Source of the DNA: Streptomyces phaeoluteigriseus
Lineage (GTDB): Bacteria > Actinomycetota > Actinomycetes > Streptomycetales > Streptomycetaceae
NCBI RefSeq assembly: GCF_001896135.2
Contig: NZ_MPOH02000019.1
Span: 833,321 to 897,320 of the forward strand
Reading direction: 5' to 3'
DNA length: 64,000 nucleotides
Both the position numbers and the translations under genes were made by a program. The notes under the pieces are model-generated. The model did not search any database, was not told the DNA's origin, and was given only the letters and a program-made list of their open reading frames with translations. Every line of letters starts with the position of its first letter. Within the stretch, counting starts at the first letter, position 1. Positions 1-8,527 of this stretch are shown here, in pieces.

Positions 1-33
1 TGGCGCCGGGGTGGCGCGGGTCGGCGGCCTGCG

Positions 34-1395
34 GTGCTGCGCGGGTCCGGTGCGTCGGGGTGGCGCGGGTCGGCGGCCTCGGTGCTGCGCGGGTCCGGTG
101 CGTCGGCGCTGCTGCCGGCCGCGGGGCCGCTGCCGCGACCGTCCCGGTGGATGTGGACGGCCGACGTGATCCTCGCCGTCGTGCTGGCGGCGTGCACGGT
201 GGGCACCGCGGTACGGCAGGGCGACGCGGGCATGGTCGTACCGCCGGGGAAGGTGCCTCTCTTCCAGGGGCCGGTACCGGTACCGGTACCGCCTCCGCCG
301 CCCGCGGGCTGGGTTCCGGACCTCGGCCCGGTCGGGCATCTCGAACCCTGGCAACTCGTCCTGGCGGCGCTGACCGCCCTGCCGCTGGCCGCCCGCCGTC
401 GGTATCCGCTGACGGCCTTCGGGGCCGTGATCGTCACGACGCTGCTCCTCAACCAGCGGCTGGGCGCGGGCGACACGACCGTCTACACGTTCCTGTCCTG
501 CGTGGTCGCCGCGTACAGCGCCGCCGTCTACAGCCCGCACCGGCTGCGCGCGCTCGCCGGTGTGCTCATGGGCGCCGGTCTGATCGCGGCGTTCTCCGAG
601 GAGAACTTCCCGTACGTCACTCCCGCCGTGGTTCCCTTCCTGCTGCTGGCCGGCGTGGGCCTGGGGGCGAACGCGACCCACGTCTGGAAGCAGCGGGTGC
701 ACGCCCTGGAGGTACGGCAGGAGGCCGCGACCCGGCTCGCGCTGGACAGCGAGCGGGCCCGTATCGCACGGGAGTTGCACGACATCGTCACCCACAATGT
801 GAGCGTGATGGTGATCCAGGCGGGCGCGGCGCGCAAGGTGATGGACGCCGCGCCCGACCGGGCCCGCGAGGCGCTGCTGGCCGTCGAGGCGGGCGGGCGC
901 ACGGCGCTGTCCGAACTGCGGCAGGTCATGGGTCTGTTGACACCCTCCGACGAGGACCCCGGGATCGGCGCGAACGCGGAGCCCGGCGCCGACCTGGCCC
1001 CGCAGCCCGACCTGTCCCAGGTCCCGGCACTGGTCGGGCGGGTCCGCGCCACCGGCGTACTCGTCGAACTGACCGTCACGGGAACCCCGGTGCCGCTGCC
1101 CGCGGGCGTCGGCCTCACCGCGTACCGCGTGGTGCAGGAGGCGCTGACCAACACGGTGAAGCATGCGGCGGGTGCGACGGTCCGGGTGGTCCTGGAGCAC
1201 ACTCCCGACGCCCTGCATGTGGTGGTGACCGACACCGGTGGGACGGCCTCCCCTTCGGCCGGGACCGGCACCGGCCGCGGTCTGACCGGCCTGCGCGAAC
1301 GTGTGTCCCTGCACGGCGGCACCCTCCGCGCGGACGGCCGCCCCACCGGGGGCTACCGCGTGGACGCGGTCCTCCCGACCGGGGAACCTTCATGA
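34..1395 (+). CDS. Sensor histidine kinase, LuxR-type two-component system (5' end uncertain)
   Basis: Membrane sensor kinase that should autophosphorylate and pass phosphate to the response regulator starting at 1392. Hydrophobic segments fill roughly residues 45-220, including a proline-rich extracytoplasmic stretch (PVPVPVPPPPP) encoded by three GGTACC units near 272-291. The HisKA_3 dimerisation helix follows with ARELHDIVTH (phospho-acceptor His near residue 249), then a HATPase domain with EALTNTVKHA and GRGLTGLRERV. The reading frame is open to the left edge of the window, so the GTG at 34 is only the first visible start and the true start may lie outside. The first about 107 bases are a near-perfect 47/48-bp tandem repeat, which makes the N-terminus doubtful. 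The stop overlaps the regulator's ATG (ATGA), indicating translational coupling. The signal sensed is unknown. Confidence 0.85.
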   Translation: MLRGSGASGWRGSAASVLRGSGASALLPAAGPLPRPSRWMWTADVILAVVLAACTVGTAVRQGDAGMVVPPGKVPLFQGPVPVPVPPPPPAGWVPDLGPVGHLEPWQLVLAALTALPLAARRRYPLTAFGAVIVTTLLLNQRLGAGDTTVYTFLSCVVAAYSAAVYSPHRLRALAGVLMGAGLIAAFSEENFPYVTPAVVPFLLLAGVGLGANATHVWKQRVHALEVRQEAATRLALDSERARIARELHDIVTHNVSVMVIQAGAARKVMDAAPDRAREALLAVEAGGRTALSELRQVMGLLTPSDEDPGIGANAEPGADLAPQPDLSQVPALVGRVRATGVLVELTVTGTPVPLPAGVGLTAYRVVQEALTNTVKHAAGATVRVVLEHTPDALHVVVTDTGGTASPSAGTGTGRGLTGLRERVSLHGGTLRADGRPTGGYRVDAVLPTGEPS

Positions 1396-2075
1396 CCGAT
1401 CCGCTCCGCGTCGTGATCGCCGACGACCAGGCGCTGGTCCGCACCGGCTTCGGCATGATCCTGGCGGCCGACGGGATCGACGTCGTCGCCGAGGCCGCCG
1501 ACGGGGATCAGGCCGTCGAGGCGGTCCACCGCACCCGGCCCGACCTGGTGCTGATGGACATCCGCATGCCCGGCACGGACGGTCTGGAAGCCACCCGGCG
1601 CATCCTGTCCGGCGCGGTGCCCGACCCGGCGCCCCGCGTCGTCATGCTGACCACGTTCGACCTGGACCGCTACGTCTACGCCGCCCTCACCGCGGGCGCC
1701 AGCGGCTTCCTCCTCAAGGACGTCACCCCGGAACACCTGGTCGCGGCCGTCCGCCTGACCCGTGCCGGGGACGCGCTGCTCTCCCCGGCCATCACCCGCC
1801 GCCTGGTCGAACGCTTCGTCACCCACGGCTCCGGTACGACCGCCCTGCACCGCGACCTGTCGGTCCTCACCCCACGGGAGCGGGAGGTCCTCCAGGCCCT
1901 CGGCGGCGGCCTGAGCAACGCGGAACTCGCGGCCCGCTTCCGTCTCAGCGAGGCGACCGTGAAGACCCACGTGGCCCGCATCCTCGCCAAGCTCCGCCTC
2001 CGGGACCGCGCGCAGGCGGTCGTCGTCGCCTATGAGACCGGCCTGATCGTGCCTCGCTCCGGGGACGTGGCCTGA
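1392..2075 (+). CDS. LuxR/NarL-family response regulator
   Basis: A 227-residue DNA-binding response regulator and partner of the kinase immediately upstream (4-base ATGA overlap). The receiver domain shows the acidic pair D11-D12, phospho-acceptor D56 in LMDIRMPG, the conserved Thr in MLTTFD and the Lys in FLLKDV. The C-terminal LuxR helix-turn-helix includes LTPREREVLQALGGGLSNAE and SEATVKTHVARILAKL. Length is normal for the family. The last codons lie in a 29-bp tandem duplication, whose second copy shifts frame and supplies the stop. Target genes are unknown; autoregulation or control of the neighbouring membrane protein is possible. Confidence 0.9.
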   Translation: MTDPLRVVIADDQALVRTGFGMILAADGIDVVAEAADGDQAVEAVHRTRPDLVLMDIRMPGTDGLEATRRILSGAVPDPAPRVVMLTTFDLDRYVYAALTAGASGFLLKDVTPEHLVAAVRLTRAGDALLSPAITRRLVERFVTHGSGTTALHRDLSVLTPREREVLQALGGGLSNAELAARFRLSEATVKTHVARILAKLRLRDRAQAVVVAYETGLIVPRSGDVA

Positions 2076-2099
2076 TCGTGCCCCGCTCGGGGGACGTGG
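2042..2099 (+). repeat. 29-bp tandem duplication across the regulator stop codon
   Basis: Positions 2042-2070 and 2071-2099 are near-identical 29-bp copies (both begin CCTGATCGTGCC and end GGACGTGG). Since 29 is not a multiple of three, the second copy is out of frame and provides the TGA at 2073-2075. With a single copy the protein would end only a residue or two later. Confidence 0.85.
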
Positions 2100-2158
2100 G
2101 TGCCTGAGGGGCAGGCCTCGCCGTCGTCGCGGCCCCGTGTGCCTCCCGGCGGTCGGCC

Positions 2159-2548
2159 TCAGGAAGCCGCCGTTCCGCGCCCGCCGCCACGGCGCAGCGC
2201 GCGGGAACACCAGCCGATGACCGTGGCGTTGATCAGCGCGCCGAGCACGACGGCGAGGAGCAGCATCGCGCCACCGTCCGGCAGTACGAGGAACAGGAAG
2301 CTGCCCGGGGCGGTGGCGAGCAGCGGGATGACGGCCGCCATGGACTCGCCCGAGTCGTCGGCCGCGGCCACCACGATCGCCCACACGAGCAGGACGGCAC
2401 AGACCGCCAGGTAGACGAGGGCGACGACGTCACCGAGCGCGTGGCGCAGTCGGCGGAGGAGGGATCTCCCGCGACCGGAATCGGAATCGGGACCGGCGTC
2501 GCCATCGGTATGGGTGTGGGTGTGGGTGTGGGTGTGGGCATCGGGCAC
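2159..2548 (-). CDS. SCO4225-like small membrane protein with His-Thr repeat N-terminus
   Basis: A 129-residue protein of unknown function. After an N-terminal run of alternating His and Thr (about residues 4-14) comes a basic stretch and then hydrophobic segments at about 40-60, 70-90 and 95-110, so two or three membrane helices are expected. The composition resembles what is called the SCO4225 family in Streptomyces, recalled rather than searched. The His-Thr tract is encoded by a GTGTGG-type hexanucleotide repeat around 2511-2540 that could vary by slippage, and it might bind metal. The gene sits between two two-component systems and downstream of the minus-strand regulator that ends at 2640. 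Confidence 0.65.
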   Translation of the reverse strand: MPDAHTHTHTHTHTDGDAGPDSDSGRGRSLLRRLRHALGDVVALVYLAVCAVLLVWAIVVAAADDSGESMAAVIPLLATAPGSFLFLVLPDGGAMLLLAVVLGALINATVIGWCSRALRRGGGRGTAAS

Positions 2549-2639
2549 AGGTGGACTCCTCGGTCGATGGGTGGACGCCGGTGGGCGGGTGGCCGGTCGG
2601 TCAGTTGGTCCGTCGGGCCGTCGGGCCGTCGGCCGTCGG

Positions 2640-3323
2640 TCAGATGAGGGTGCCGGGCAGGTTCGGGCGGGCGAGGCCGAGGTCGTAGGCGAGGATCGTC
2701 GCCTGGACCCGGTCGCGCAGCCCGATTTTGTGGAGCAACGCGTTGACGTGGGTCTTCACGGTGCCGACGGTGATGCCGAGCTGCCCGGCTATCTCCGCGT
2801 CGTCGAGCCCGGAGGCGACCAGGAGGAGGACGTACCGTTCTCGGCGGGTCAGGCTGCCCAGCTCGCGGGGGCCGCTCCCGGACCGGGATGCGAGGCCCGC
2901 CCCGGACGCGTAGTGGTCGATGAGGCGGCGGGTCGCGGACGGGGCGAGCACGCTGTCCCCGGCCGCCACCACCCGTATGCCCCGCAGGAGTTCGGCGGTG
3001 TGCACGTCCTTCAGCAGGAAGCCGGAGGCGCCGGCGCGCAGTGCGTCGAAGACGTACGCGTCGAGGTCGAAGGTGGTCAGTACCAGTATCCGGGGCGCGT
3101 TCTCCCGGCCGGTGATGATCCGGGTGGCGGCGATGCCGTCCAGGTCCGGCATCCGTACGTCCATCACGACCACGTCCGGCGCCAGTTCGCCGGCGAGCCG
3201 CACCGCCCCGGCGCCGTCACCGGCCTCGCCGACGACCGTCATGTCCTCCTCGCCGTCGATGACGGCGGCGAACCCGGCCCGTACGACGCCTTGGTCGTCG
3301 ACGACCAGCACCCTGACGCTCAT
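2640..3323 (-). CDS. LuxR/NarL-family response regulator
   Basis: A 227-residue response regulator paired with the large kinase just upstream; its ATG overlaps the kinase stop (ATGA). The receiver domain has D9-D10, the phospho-acceptor Asp near residue 55 in VVMDVRMPD, VLTTFD and FLLKDV. The LuxR-type helix-turn-helix includes LTRRERYVLLLVASGLDDAE and TVGTVKTHVNALLHKIGL. It is similar in design to the plus-strand regulator at 1392 but clearly diverged, so the two systems are related rather than a recent duplication. Regulated genes are unknown. Confidence 0.9.
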   Translation of the reverse strand: MSVRVLVVDDQGVVRAGFAAVIDGEEDMTVVGEAGDGAGAVRLAGELAPDVVVMDVRMPDLDGIAATRIITGRENAPRILVLTTFDLDAYVFDALRAGASGFLLKDVHTAELLRGIRVVAAGDSVLAPSATRRLIDHYASGAGLASRSGSGPRELGSLTRRERYVLLLVASGLDDAEIAGQLGITVGTVKTHVNALLHKIGLRDRVQATILAYDLGLARPNLPGTLI

Positions 3324-5770
3324 CGCTCCCTCTCCTCGTCGCCGCGCTCGGGAAGGGGTTCCGCAGTCGGCTCGGGAGTGGGCTCAGGAGTGGACTCGGG
3401 AGTGGACTCGGGAGTGGGTTCAGAAGTCGACTCGCCCATGGACTCGGGAACCGGCGCACCCGGAAGCGGCAACCGGAGGCGTACCGCACCCGGTTCCCCC
3501 GTGGTCAGGGTGCCGCCCAGCGCCGCGACCCGGGCTGCCAGCCGTTGCCGTACGACGGGCCGGCCGGAGCGGGGCACCCCGGTGGCCGTGAGGGTCAACG
3601 TGTCGCCGTCGGAGTCGAGTTCGAGCACCGCGGGCTCCTCTCCGCCGACGGCGAGCAGTGTCTCGGCGGCGTGATAGGCGGCCAGATCCACGGCCGTCGG
3701 CAACCGTTCGGGTACCCGGTCGGTGAGCCGTATCTCCACCTCGCGGCCGGTGGCCCGGCACTGCTGGGCGAGCAGGTCGAGCGCCTGGAGGGTGGGCTGC
3801 GGCCGCAGGTCGGGCCCGGTCCGCCCCGACTCCCCCGCCCGGACGGTGTCGAGCAGCGAGCGCATCGCGGCCAGGGCCTCACGGGCGCGGTCGGCGACCG
3901 TGTCGAGCCGGCCCGCCTCCGCCTCCGCGACCATGTCGGCGGCGCGCGCCAGCACCGTGGTCTCCAGACCGGCCGCGATCCGGCGCCGCTCGGCCCACGC
4001 CTCCCGTACGGCCTCCTCGGTCCAGGCGGCGAGGCGTTCCTCGCGCACCCCACGGGCGGCCCGGTCCCGCCGCCCGCGCGCGGCTCCCGCCCACCGGGCC
4101 GCGCCCACCACCAGGGCCACGCCGGCCGTCGCGCCCACGGCGACCGTCCAGACGGGGAGATCCGTGCCGCGGTCCAGGACGGCGGCACCCATCGCGACGG
4201 CGTGCACGGCGACGGCGGCCAGGGGGACGGCGTGTACGGCGACGGTGGCCGGGAGGACGCCCCCCGGACGCCGTGCGTGCCGGTCGGGGGAGGGCACGGC
4301 CGCGTCCGCGGCGAGCGCCACGCACGTGGCGAGCATGCTCAGCGCGGGCGGCAGGACGACGGGACCGGTGTACTCCCCCAGCGCCATCGCCACCGGCCAC
4401 AGCGGGGCCAGAGCGAGCAGCACGCCCTGGGCGGCGCGCGGCGCCCGCCGCAGCCACAGCAGGGCGACGGCCTGGGCCGCGGCCAGCAGCGCGAACAGCA
4501 CACCCGCCGACACCTGCGACCCGCTCGACGTGGTCTGCGACCGGACGACCAGGACCGGCAGCAGTGGTTGCAGGCACAGCCCGACCGCGGCCGTCACCTG
4601 GGCGAGACGGTAGCTCCGCGGCACGGACGCCTCCACCGGCGCGGCGGACCGCCCCGGCAGGACCGCCCGCACCTCCCAACCGCCCTCCGCCGTCGGACCG
4701 CTGGTCAGCGTGCCGCCGGCCTCCCGCGCCCGGGACCGCAGGAAGCCCTGGCCGCGCCCCGAGCCGAGACTGGCGCCGTGCGCCGCGGCACCGGCCGGCG
4801 GTGCCTCGCTCGTGACCACGACCTCGGTGCGGGTGTCGCCGTACCGGCACCGCACGCTCGTAGCGGCACCGGGGGCGTGCCGCGCGACGTTGGTCAGCGC
4901 CTCGCGCACGATGCCGTAGGCCGCGTCCGCCACGGCACCGTCCGGCAGCGGATCGATCTCGCACTCCACCCGCTGGTCCAGCCGACGGAACCCGGCGACG
5001 AGGGCGCGCAACCGCTCCTCCGGAGAGGGCAGTTCCTCCCGCGAGGGAGCCGGCGCCCGCACCGCGCCCAGCGCGCGGGTCACCTCGCGCCCGGTCTCGG
5101 CCGCGAACTCCAGTGCTCCCTCGGCGAGTTCCGGACGCCGGTCGCGCAGTCCGAGCGCCGCCCCCGCCGTGACCACCACGGCGGTCAGATGGTGGGCGCT
5201 GACGTCGTGCAGCTCGCGTTCCATACGGCGCCGTTCGACCGCCGGCAGCCGGTGGCGCTCGGCCTCCGCGCGCCGCAGCACCCGCTCGGCCGTCCCCTGT
5301 GCGCGACGCGTGCGCCGCACGAGCAGACCGGTGCCGCACGCGGTGGCGTAGAGCAGGGCGGTCAGGACGAGATCGAGCCCGTCGCGGTCGCTGAGCCCGT
5401 GCAGGCTGAGGTTCTGGAGCAGCTGCCAGAGGGCCAGCGCGACGACGCACAGTACGGCGGTGAAGGTGTCGCGTTCGGTCGCCACCGTGAACAGGGCCAG
5501 CGCGACCCCCGCGGTCCCGAGGACCGCCATCGCGCCGACGGGCAACGGCCCGGCCCCCAGCGCGCAGGCGGCGGCGACCAGCATCAGAGTCACCACGGGG
5601 CGGGCACGGCGGAGCGCGAGAGCGGCCGTGACCGGCCCGGCGACCAGCGCGGCCACCAGGAGGGCCGACGCGGGCGGTACGTCCCCGCGCACCAGCTCCG
5701 CCCCGGGCCACACCACGGCCTGGACGCAGATCAGCAGGACCGGGAGCAGCCGGTCGTCGGTTCGATTCAT
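3320..5770 (-). CDS. Tandem sensor kinase: active-type kinase plus degenerate second kinase-like module
   Basis: At 816 residues this is about twice the usual length for a NarL-type sensor kinase. Residues about 1-155 carry several membrane helices. A canonical module follows with MERELHDVSAHHL (phospho-acceptor His) and an ATPase N-box REALTNVARHA ending near residue 370. A second membrane region then spans about 385-560, followed by a second kinase-like module in which the H-box reads RRRIAAGLETTV with no His and the ATPase motifs are weak. The C-terminus is a Pro-Glu-Ser-Thr repeat tail (SEPTPESTPE type). The second half is probably a pseudokinase or an extra sensory unit. The gene is coupled to the regulator at 2640-3323 by a 4-base overlap. 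Confidence 0.85.
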   Translation of the reverse strand: MNRTDDRLLPVLLICVQAVVWPGAELVRGDVPPASALLVAALVAGPVTAALALRRARPVVTLMLVAAACALGAGPLPVGAMAVLGTAGVALALFTVATERDTFTAVLCVVALALWQLLQNLSLHGLSDRDGLDLVLTALLYATACGTGLLVRRTRRAQGTAERVLRRAEAERHRLPAVERRRMERELHDVSAHHLTAVVVTAGAALGLRDRRPELAEGALEFAAETGREVTRALGAVRAPAPSREELPSPEERLRALVAGFRRLDQRVECEIDPLPDGAVADAAYGIVREALTNVARHAPGAATSVRCRYGDTRTEVVVTSEAPPAGAAAHGASLGSGRGQGFLRSRAREAGGTLTSGPTAEGGWEVRAVLPGRSAAPVEASVPRSYRLAQVTAAVGLCLQPLLPVLVVRSQTTSSGSQVSAGVLFALLAAAQAVALLWLRRAPRAAQGVLLALAPLWPVAMALGEYTGPVVLPPALSMLATCVALAADAAVPSPDRHARRPGGVLPATVAVHAVPLAAVAVHAVAMGAAVLDRGTDLPVWTVAVGATAGVALVVGAARWAGAARGRRDRAARGVREERLAAWTEEAVREAWAERRRIAAGLETTVLARAADMVAEAEAGRLDTVADRAREALAAMRSLLDTVRAGESGRTGPDLRPQPTLQALDLLAQQCRATGREVEIRLTDRVPERLPTAVDLAAYHAAETLLAVGGEEPAVLELDSDGDTLTLTATGVPRSGRPVVRQRLAARVAALGGTLTTGEPGAVRLRLPLPGAPVPESMGESTSEPTPESTPESTPEPTPEPTAEPLPERGDEERER

Positions 5771-6038
5771 GACGAATCCAGGCTAGGGCCGCAGGTGAAC
5801 GGCTCTCTCCGGCTGGAGGCGGATTTCGTTCTCTTACCTGGGATGCAGAGGGAGGCGGGCGGCTCGGAGTCGCTCTCCATCTCCGGTTCGAGACGACGGT
5901 CATCCCGCAGCCCGAGGCCCACGGGAGCGGGCGCGCCTAGGCTCGATCACATCGAGCAAGGGATCGGCGGTCGGCTCGTCCGAGCGCCCGATCGTTTCCC
6001 TTCCTTCCCTTTCACCACCCACTTCAGGGGGACCTCCC

Positions 6039-6494
6039 ATGTCCAAGCGCGTTCTGGTGTCGTCGATCGTCGGCGTCGTGGCCCTCGGCGGAGTGGCCGC
6101 CGGCGGCCTGGCCCTGGCCTCGGCAAAGACCACGGAGGAACTGACCGTCGAGCACGCCTCAGCACGCTACGTCGCGCCGTCCGCCGGCCTGACCGGCTCG
6201 CTCACCTTCACCGCGGACGTGGGCGACGACTCCGGCGTCCGCGGCCTGAAGGTCCTTGCCTGGCCCGCGAGTTCGGGACTCGACCCGACCGCGACGGAGC
6301 TGAGGTCCGCGGAGGGCGCGAGCTGCCGCAGCACCTCGGACACGGCGTCCCGCTGCACCTACACCCTGGAGATCACCGAGCTGGAGGCAGCCGAACTGGC
6401 GGAAGGCACCTGGCACATCTCGACCCTGGCGACGGCCAGGGACGGCGACACGGAGTTCGCGCCCCGCACGTCGGAGTTCACCGTCACGCGCTGA
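6039..6494 (+). CDS. Secreted protein, DUF5707-like
   Basis: A 151-residue exported protein of unknown function. The N-terminus MSKRVLVSSIVGVVALGGV is a typical signal peptide with a likely cleavage near ALASA (about residue 29). The mature part reads as a small beta-rich domain with two Cys (CRS and RCTY) that could form a disulfide. The pattern SLTFTADVGDDSGVRGLKVL resembles the Streptomyces DUF5707 family as I remember it. A strong ribosome site (AGGGGGACC) precedes the ATG. Downstream is a TerD-family gene in the same orientation, separated by 107 bp that include its own promoter-like stretch. Confidence 0.75.
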   Translation: MSKRVLVSSIVGVVALGGVAAGGLALASAKTTEELTVEHASARYVAPSAGLTGSLTFTADVGDDSGVRGLKVLAWPASSGLDPTATELRSAEGASCRSTSDTASRCTYTLEITELEAAELAEGTWHISTLATARDGDTEFAPRTSEFTVTR

Positions 6495-6601
6495 CCGTTC
6501 CGGCGTCGTCGGCACCCTCCCGGCAACTTCTACACTGTCGTAGAGTTTGTTGGGGTTCATGTCCCATGGACCCGAAGACGGTTTCCGAGGAGGAGAGCAG
6601 C

Positions 6602-7177
6602 GTGGGAGTTTCTCTGTCCAAAGGCGGCAACGTCTCACTCAACAAGGAGGCCCCGGGCCTGACCGCGGTCCTGATCGGACTCGGCTGGGACGTACGGACC
6701 ACGACGGGCACCGACTACGACCTGGACGCCTCCGCACTGCTGCTGGACGCGTCCGGCAAGGTCGCCTCCGACCAGCACTTCATCTTCTACAACAACCTCA
6801 AGAGCCCGGACGGTTCCGTCGAGCACACCGGCGACAACCTGACCGGCGAGGGCGAGGGCGACGACGAAAGCGTGAAGGTGAACCTCGCCGCCGTGCCCGC
6901 CGAGATCGACAGGATCGTCTTCCCGGTCTCGATCCACGACGCCGAGAACCGAGGCCAGAGCTTCGGCCAGGTGCGCAACGCCTTCATCCGCGTCGTCAAC
7001 CAGGCGGGCGGCGCCGAGATCGCCCGCTACGACCTCTCCGAAGACGCCTCGACGGAGACCGCGATGGTCTTCGGTGAGCTGTACCGCAACGGCACGGACT
7101 GGAAGTTCCGCGCCGTCGGCCAGGGTTACGCCTCCGGCTTGGCCGGCATCGCCACGGACTTCGGCGTCAGCCTCTGA
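6602..7177 (+). CDS. TerD-family stress protein
   Basis: A 191-residue TerD-domain protein, a cytoplasmic Ca2+-binding family linked to tellurite resistance, stress and differentiation in Streptomyces. Diagnostic features are the N-terminal GVSLSKGGNVSLNK, the acidic calcium loops YDLDASALLLD and GEGDDESVKVNL, and the C-terminal KFRAVGQGYASGLAGIA. The GTG start is chosen because GAGGAGGAGAG lies just upstream. An inverted repeat TCTAC/GTAGA at 6529-6544 overlaps a plausible -10 (TACACT). The gene is solitary and ends in an inverted repeat at 7196-7229, so it is not part of a full ter operon. Confidence 0.92.
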   Translation: MGVSLSKGGNVSLNKEAPGLTAVLIGLGWDVRTTTGTDYDLDASALLLDASGKVASDQHFIFYNNLKSPDGSVEHTGDNLTGEGEGDDESVKVNLAAVPAEIDRIVFPVSIHDAENRGQSFGQVRNAFIRVVNQAGGAEIARYDLSEDASTETAMVFGELYRNGTDWKFRAVGQGYASGLAGIATDFGVSL

Positions 7178-7195
7178 CCCGTCTCCCGACGGTCG

Positions 7196-7229
7196 GTCAC
7201 CGGCCCCCGCCTCCGCGGCGACCGGTGAC
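7196..7229 (+). terminator. Inverted repeat after terD
   Basis: Arms GTCACCGG (7196-7203) and CCGGTGAC (7222-7229) form an 8-bp stem just after the TerD stop. There is no T-tract, as is common for Streptomyces terminators. Confidence 0.5.
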
Positions 7230-8029
7230 GACGGCCCTGCCGACGACGCCGTGCGCCGGCTCGGCCGAAGCGGACAGCGTCCGCCGAACATGCCACGGCT
7301 TGCGGACCCACCAACTCGGACCCCCTGCAGCTCCGAAACCGAGAACACCACCCCCCCGTTCGCTGAACTGCGGCAGCTTGAGCAGGCGGGTAGGCGGTGA
7401 CGACCTGGTAGGCGTTGCCCGGACGGAGGACCGTGCGTGGACGCCGGTTCCTTGCGTTCGCGCCACTCTCGGTGAGGACCACGGCGGCGATGTCCGTCAT
7501 GCGGTTCGGGCTGCAGCGGCTCCGGCGGAAGATCCGCCAGGACTTCGGGCGGGCAACGCGGTTCCCCGTTCGCCGGCTCGTGATCGATCTGCGGGGCATG
7601 GACGATGCTCGCTGACACCAGCCGGGCCAATCTCCTGGTGGCGCCCTGACGACGCCCGTGATGCTTCGTTCGATGTCTTTCCTGGGGGCGGTGACCGGTC
7701 CTGCCTGCCTGAACCGGGCGGGTGAACGGCTTGCCCAACTGGACCTCCGCGACGCTCCTGGCCCTCGGGGTGGAGTGGCCAGACGGTGCCCGGCCGGCGG
7801 GGCGCGACCGGTTCCGGCGCTCTGCCGGGAGCGTGGAGACGCGCCGCCGGTCGAGGGGTCAACAGACATTGAGGAAGATCGCGACCGCGACCGAAGAAGG
7901 GCGCTCGAGTGGTGAACCGGAGCGCCCTTTCCCACGTTGCGGTGATTGGACGTGCGTGCGTCCCTGCGATGCCGCCGTGCGCTGTGGCCCTCGGCGGCAC
8001 CACACCACCATGGAAGGAACAACTCACCA
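7230..8029. other. Gene-poor accessory stretch with an IS5-type fragment
   Basis: No convincing intact gene is visible in these 800 bases. The only recognisable piece is the transposase 3' fragment at about 7471-7559. Base composition and codon pattern differ from the surrounding coding DNA, and short open frames on both strands lack coding character. It looks like decayed mobile DNA upstream of the small secreted protein at 8030. Confidence 0.6.
7471..7566 (-). pseudogene. 3' fragment of an IS5-type transposase (copy 1)
   Basis: Read on the minus strand this encodes KSWRIFRRSRCSPNRMTDIA, the typical C-terminal signature of IS5/DDE_Tnp_4 transposases. Positions 7471-7559 are nearly identical to 8546-8634, the same end of the larger remnant downstream, so they form direct copies about 1.07 kb apart. 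Only the last about 30 codons remain; beyond 7566 the similarity stops abruptly. Confidence 0.7.
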
Positions 8030-8365
8030 GTGAAGCGCTTCATCACACGCCTCGCGGTAGTCGCGGCGGCCGGAGCCATGGCCGTTGTGCTGCCTGCTTC
8101 GTCGGCGTCCGCCATCAACCGCACCGATTGCAATGGACTGGGTCTCCTGTCGCTTCACAACGCAGGCGGCTCCCTCTGCTTCGCCAACGCGGGCGTGCAG
8201 AGCGTGGCGATCTACGGCGTGGACCGGATCTGGACCGGAGACAACAAGGTCACGTTCGAGTACGTGCCGAGGCTGGGCGCGCCGGCGACCAGCACGACCG
8301 TGGACAAGTGGCATTTTGGGAACATCGAGCCCATCCACAAGATCACGAAGATCAGGATCTGGTAG
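8030..8365 (+). CDS. Small secreted SKLP-like (beta/gamma-crystallin) protein
   Basis: A 111-residue exported protein. The signal peptide is about residues 1-28 (MKRFITRLAVVAAAGAM, then ASSASA) and the mature domain starts near INRTDC. The mature domain has two Cys (TDCNG and LCFANAG) and the motifs LCFANAG, IWTGDNKVTF and ITKIRIW. These match my memory of the Streptomyces killer-toxin-like (SKLP) beta/gamma-crystallin family, whose founder has cytotoxic or antifungal activity. The GTG start at 8030 has a good ribosome site (GGAAGGAAC). It lies between two IS5-type remnants, suggesting acquisition with mobile DNA. Toxic function is inferred from family only. Confidence 0.8.
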   Translation: MKRFITRLAVVAAAGAMAVVLPASSASAINRTDCNGLGLLSLHNAGGSLCFANAGVQSVAIYGVDRIWTGDNKVTFEYVPRLGAPATSTTVDKWHFGNIEPIHKITKIRIW

Positions 8366-8527
8366 CACCCGTCGCCGCAAATGAGGTGACAGCGGGTCCT
8401 CGTCAGCGATGACGCAGGCACTCGGCACCGGAACCCACCGTGTCGCGGAGGTGGGGGCGCGGCCGGGCGCAGCTGCAGTCGTCCACACGGCTGCATGACG
8501 TCGCTGCGATGGGTTCATTGAGCCTTT

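Noticed and set aside
2500..2545. Hexanucleotide run suggestive of a CRISPR-like or regulatory repeat
   Set aside because: It encodes the His-Thr tract of the small membrane protein; unit length and lack of spacers exclude CRISPR.
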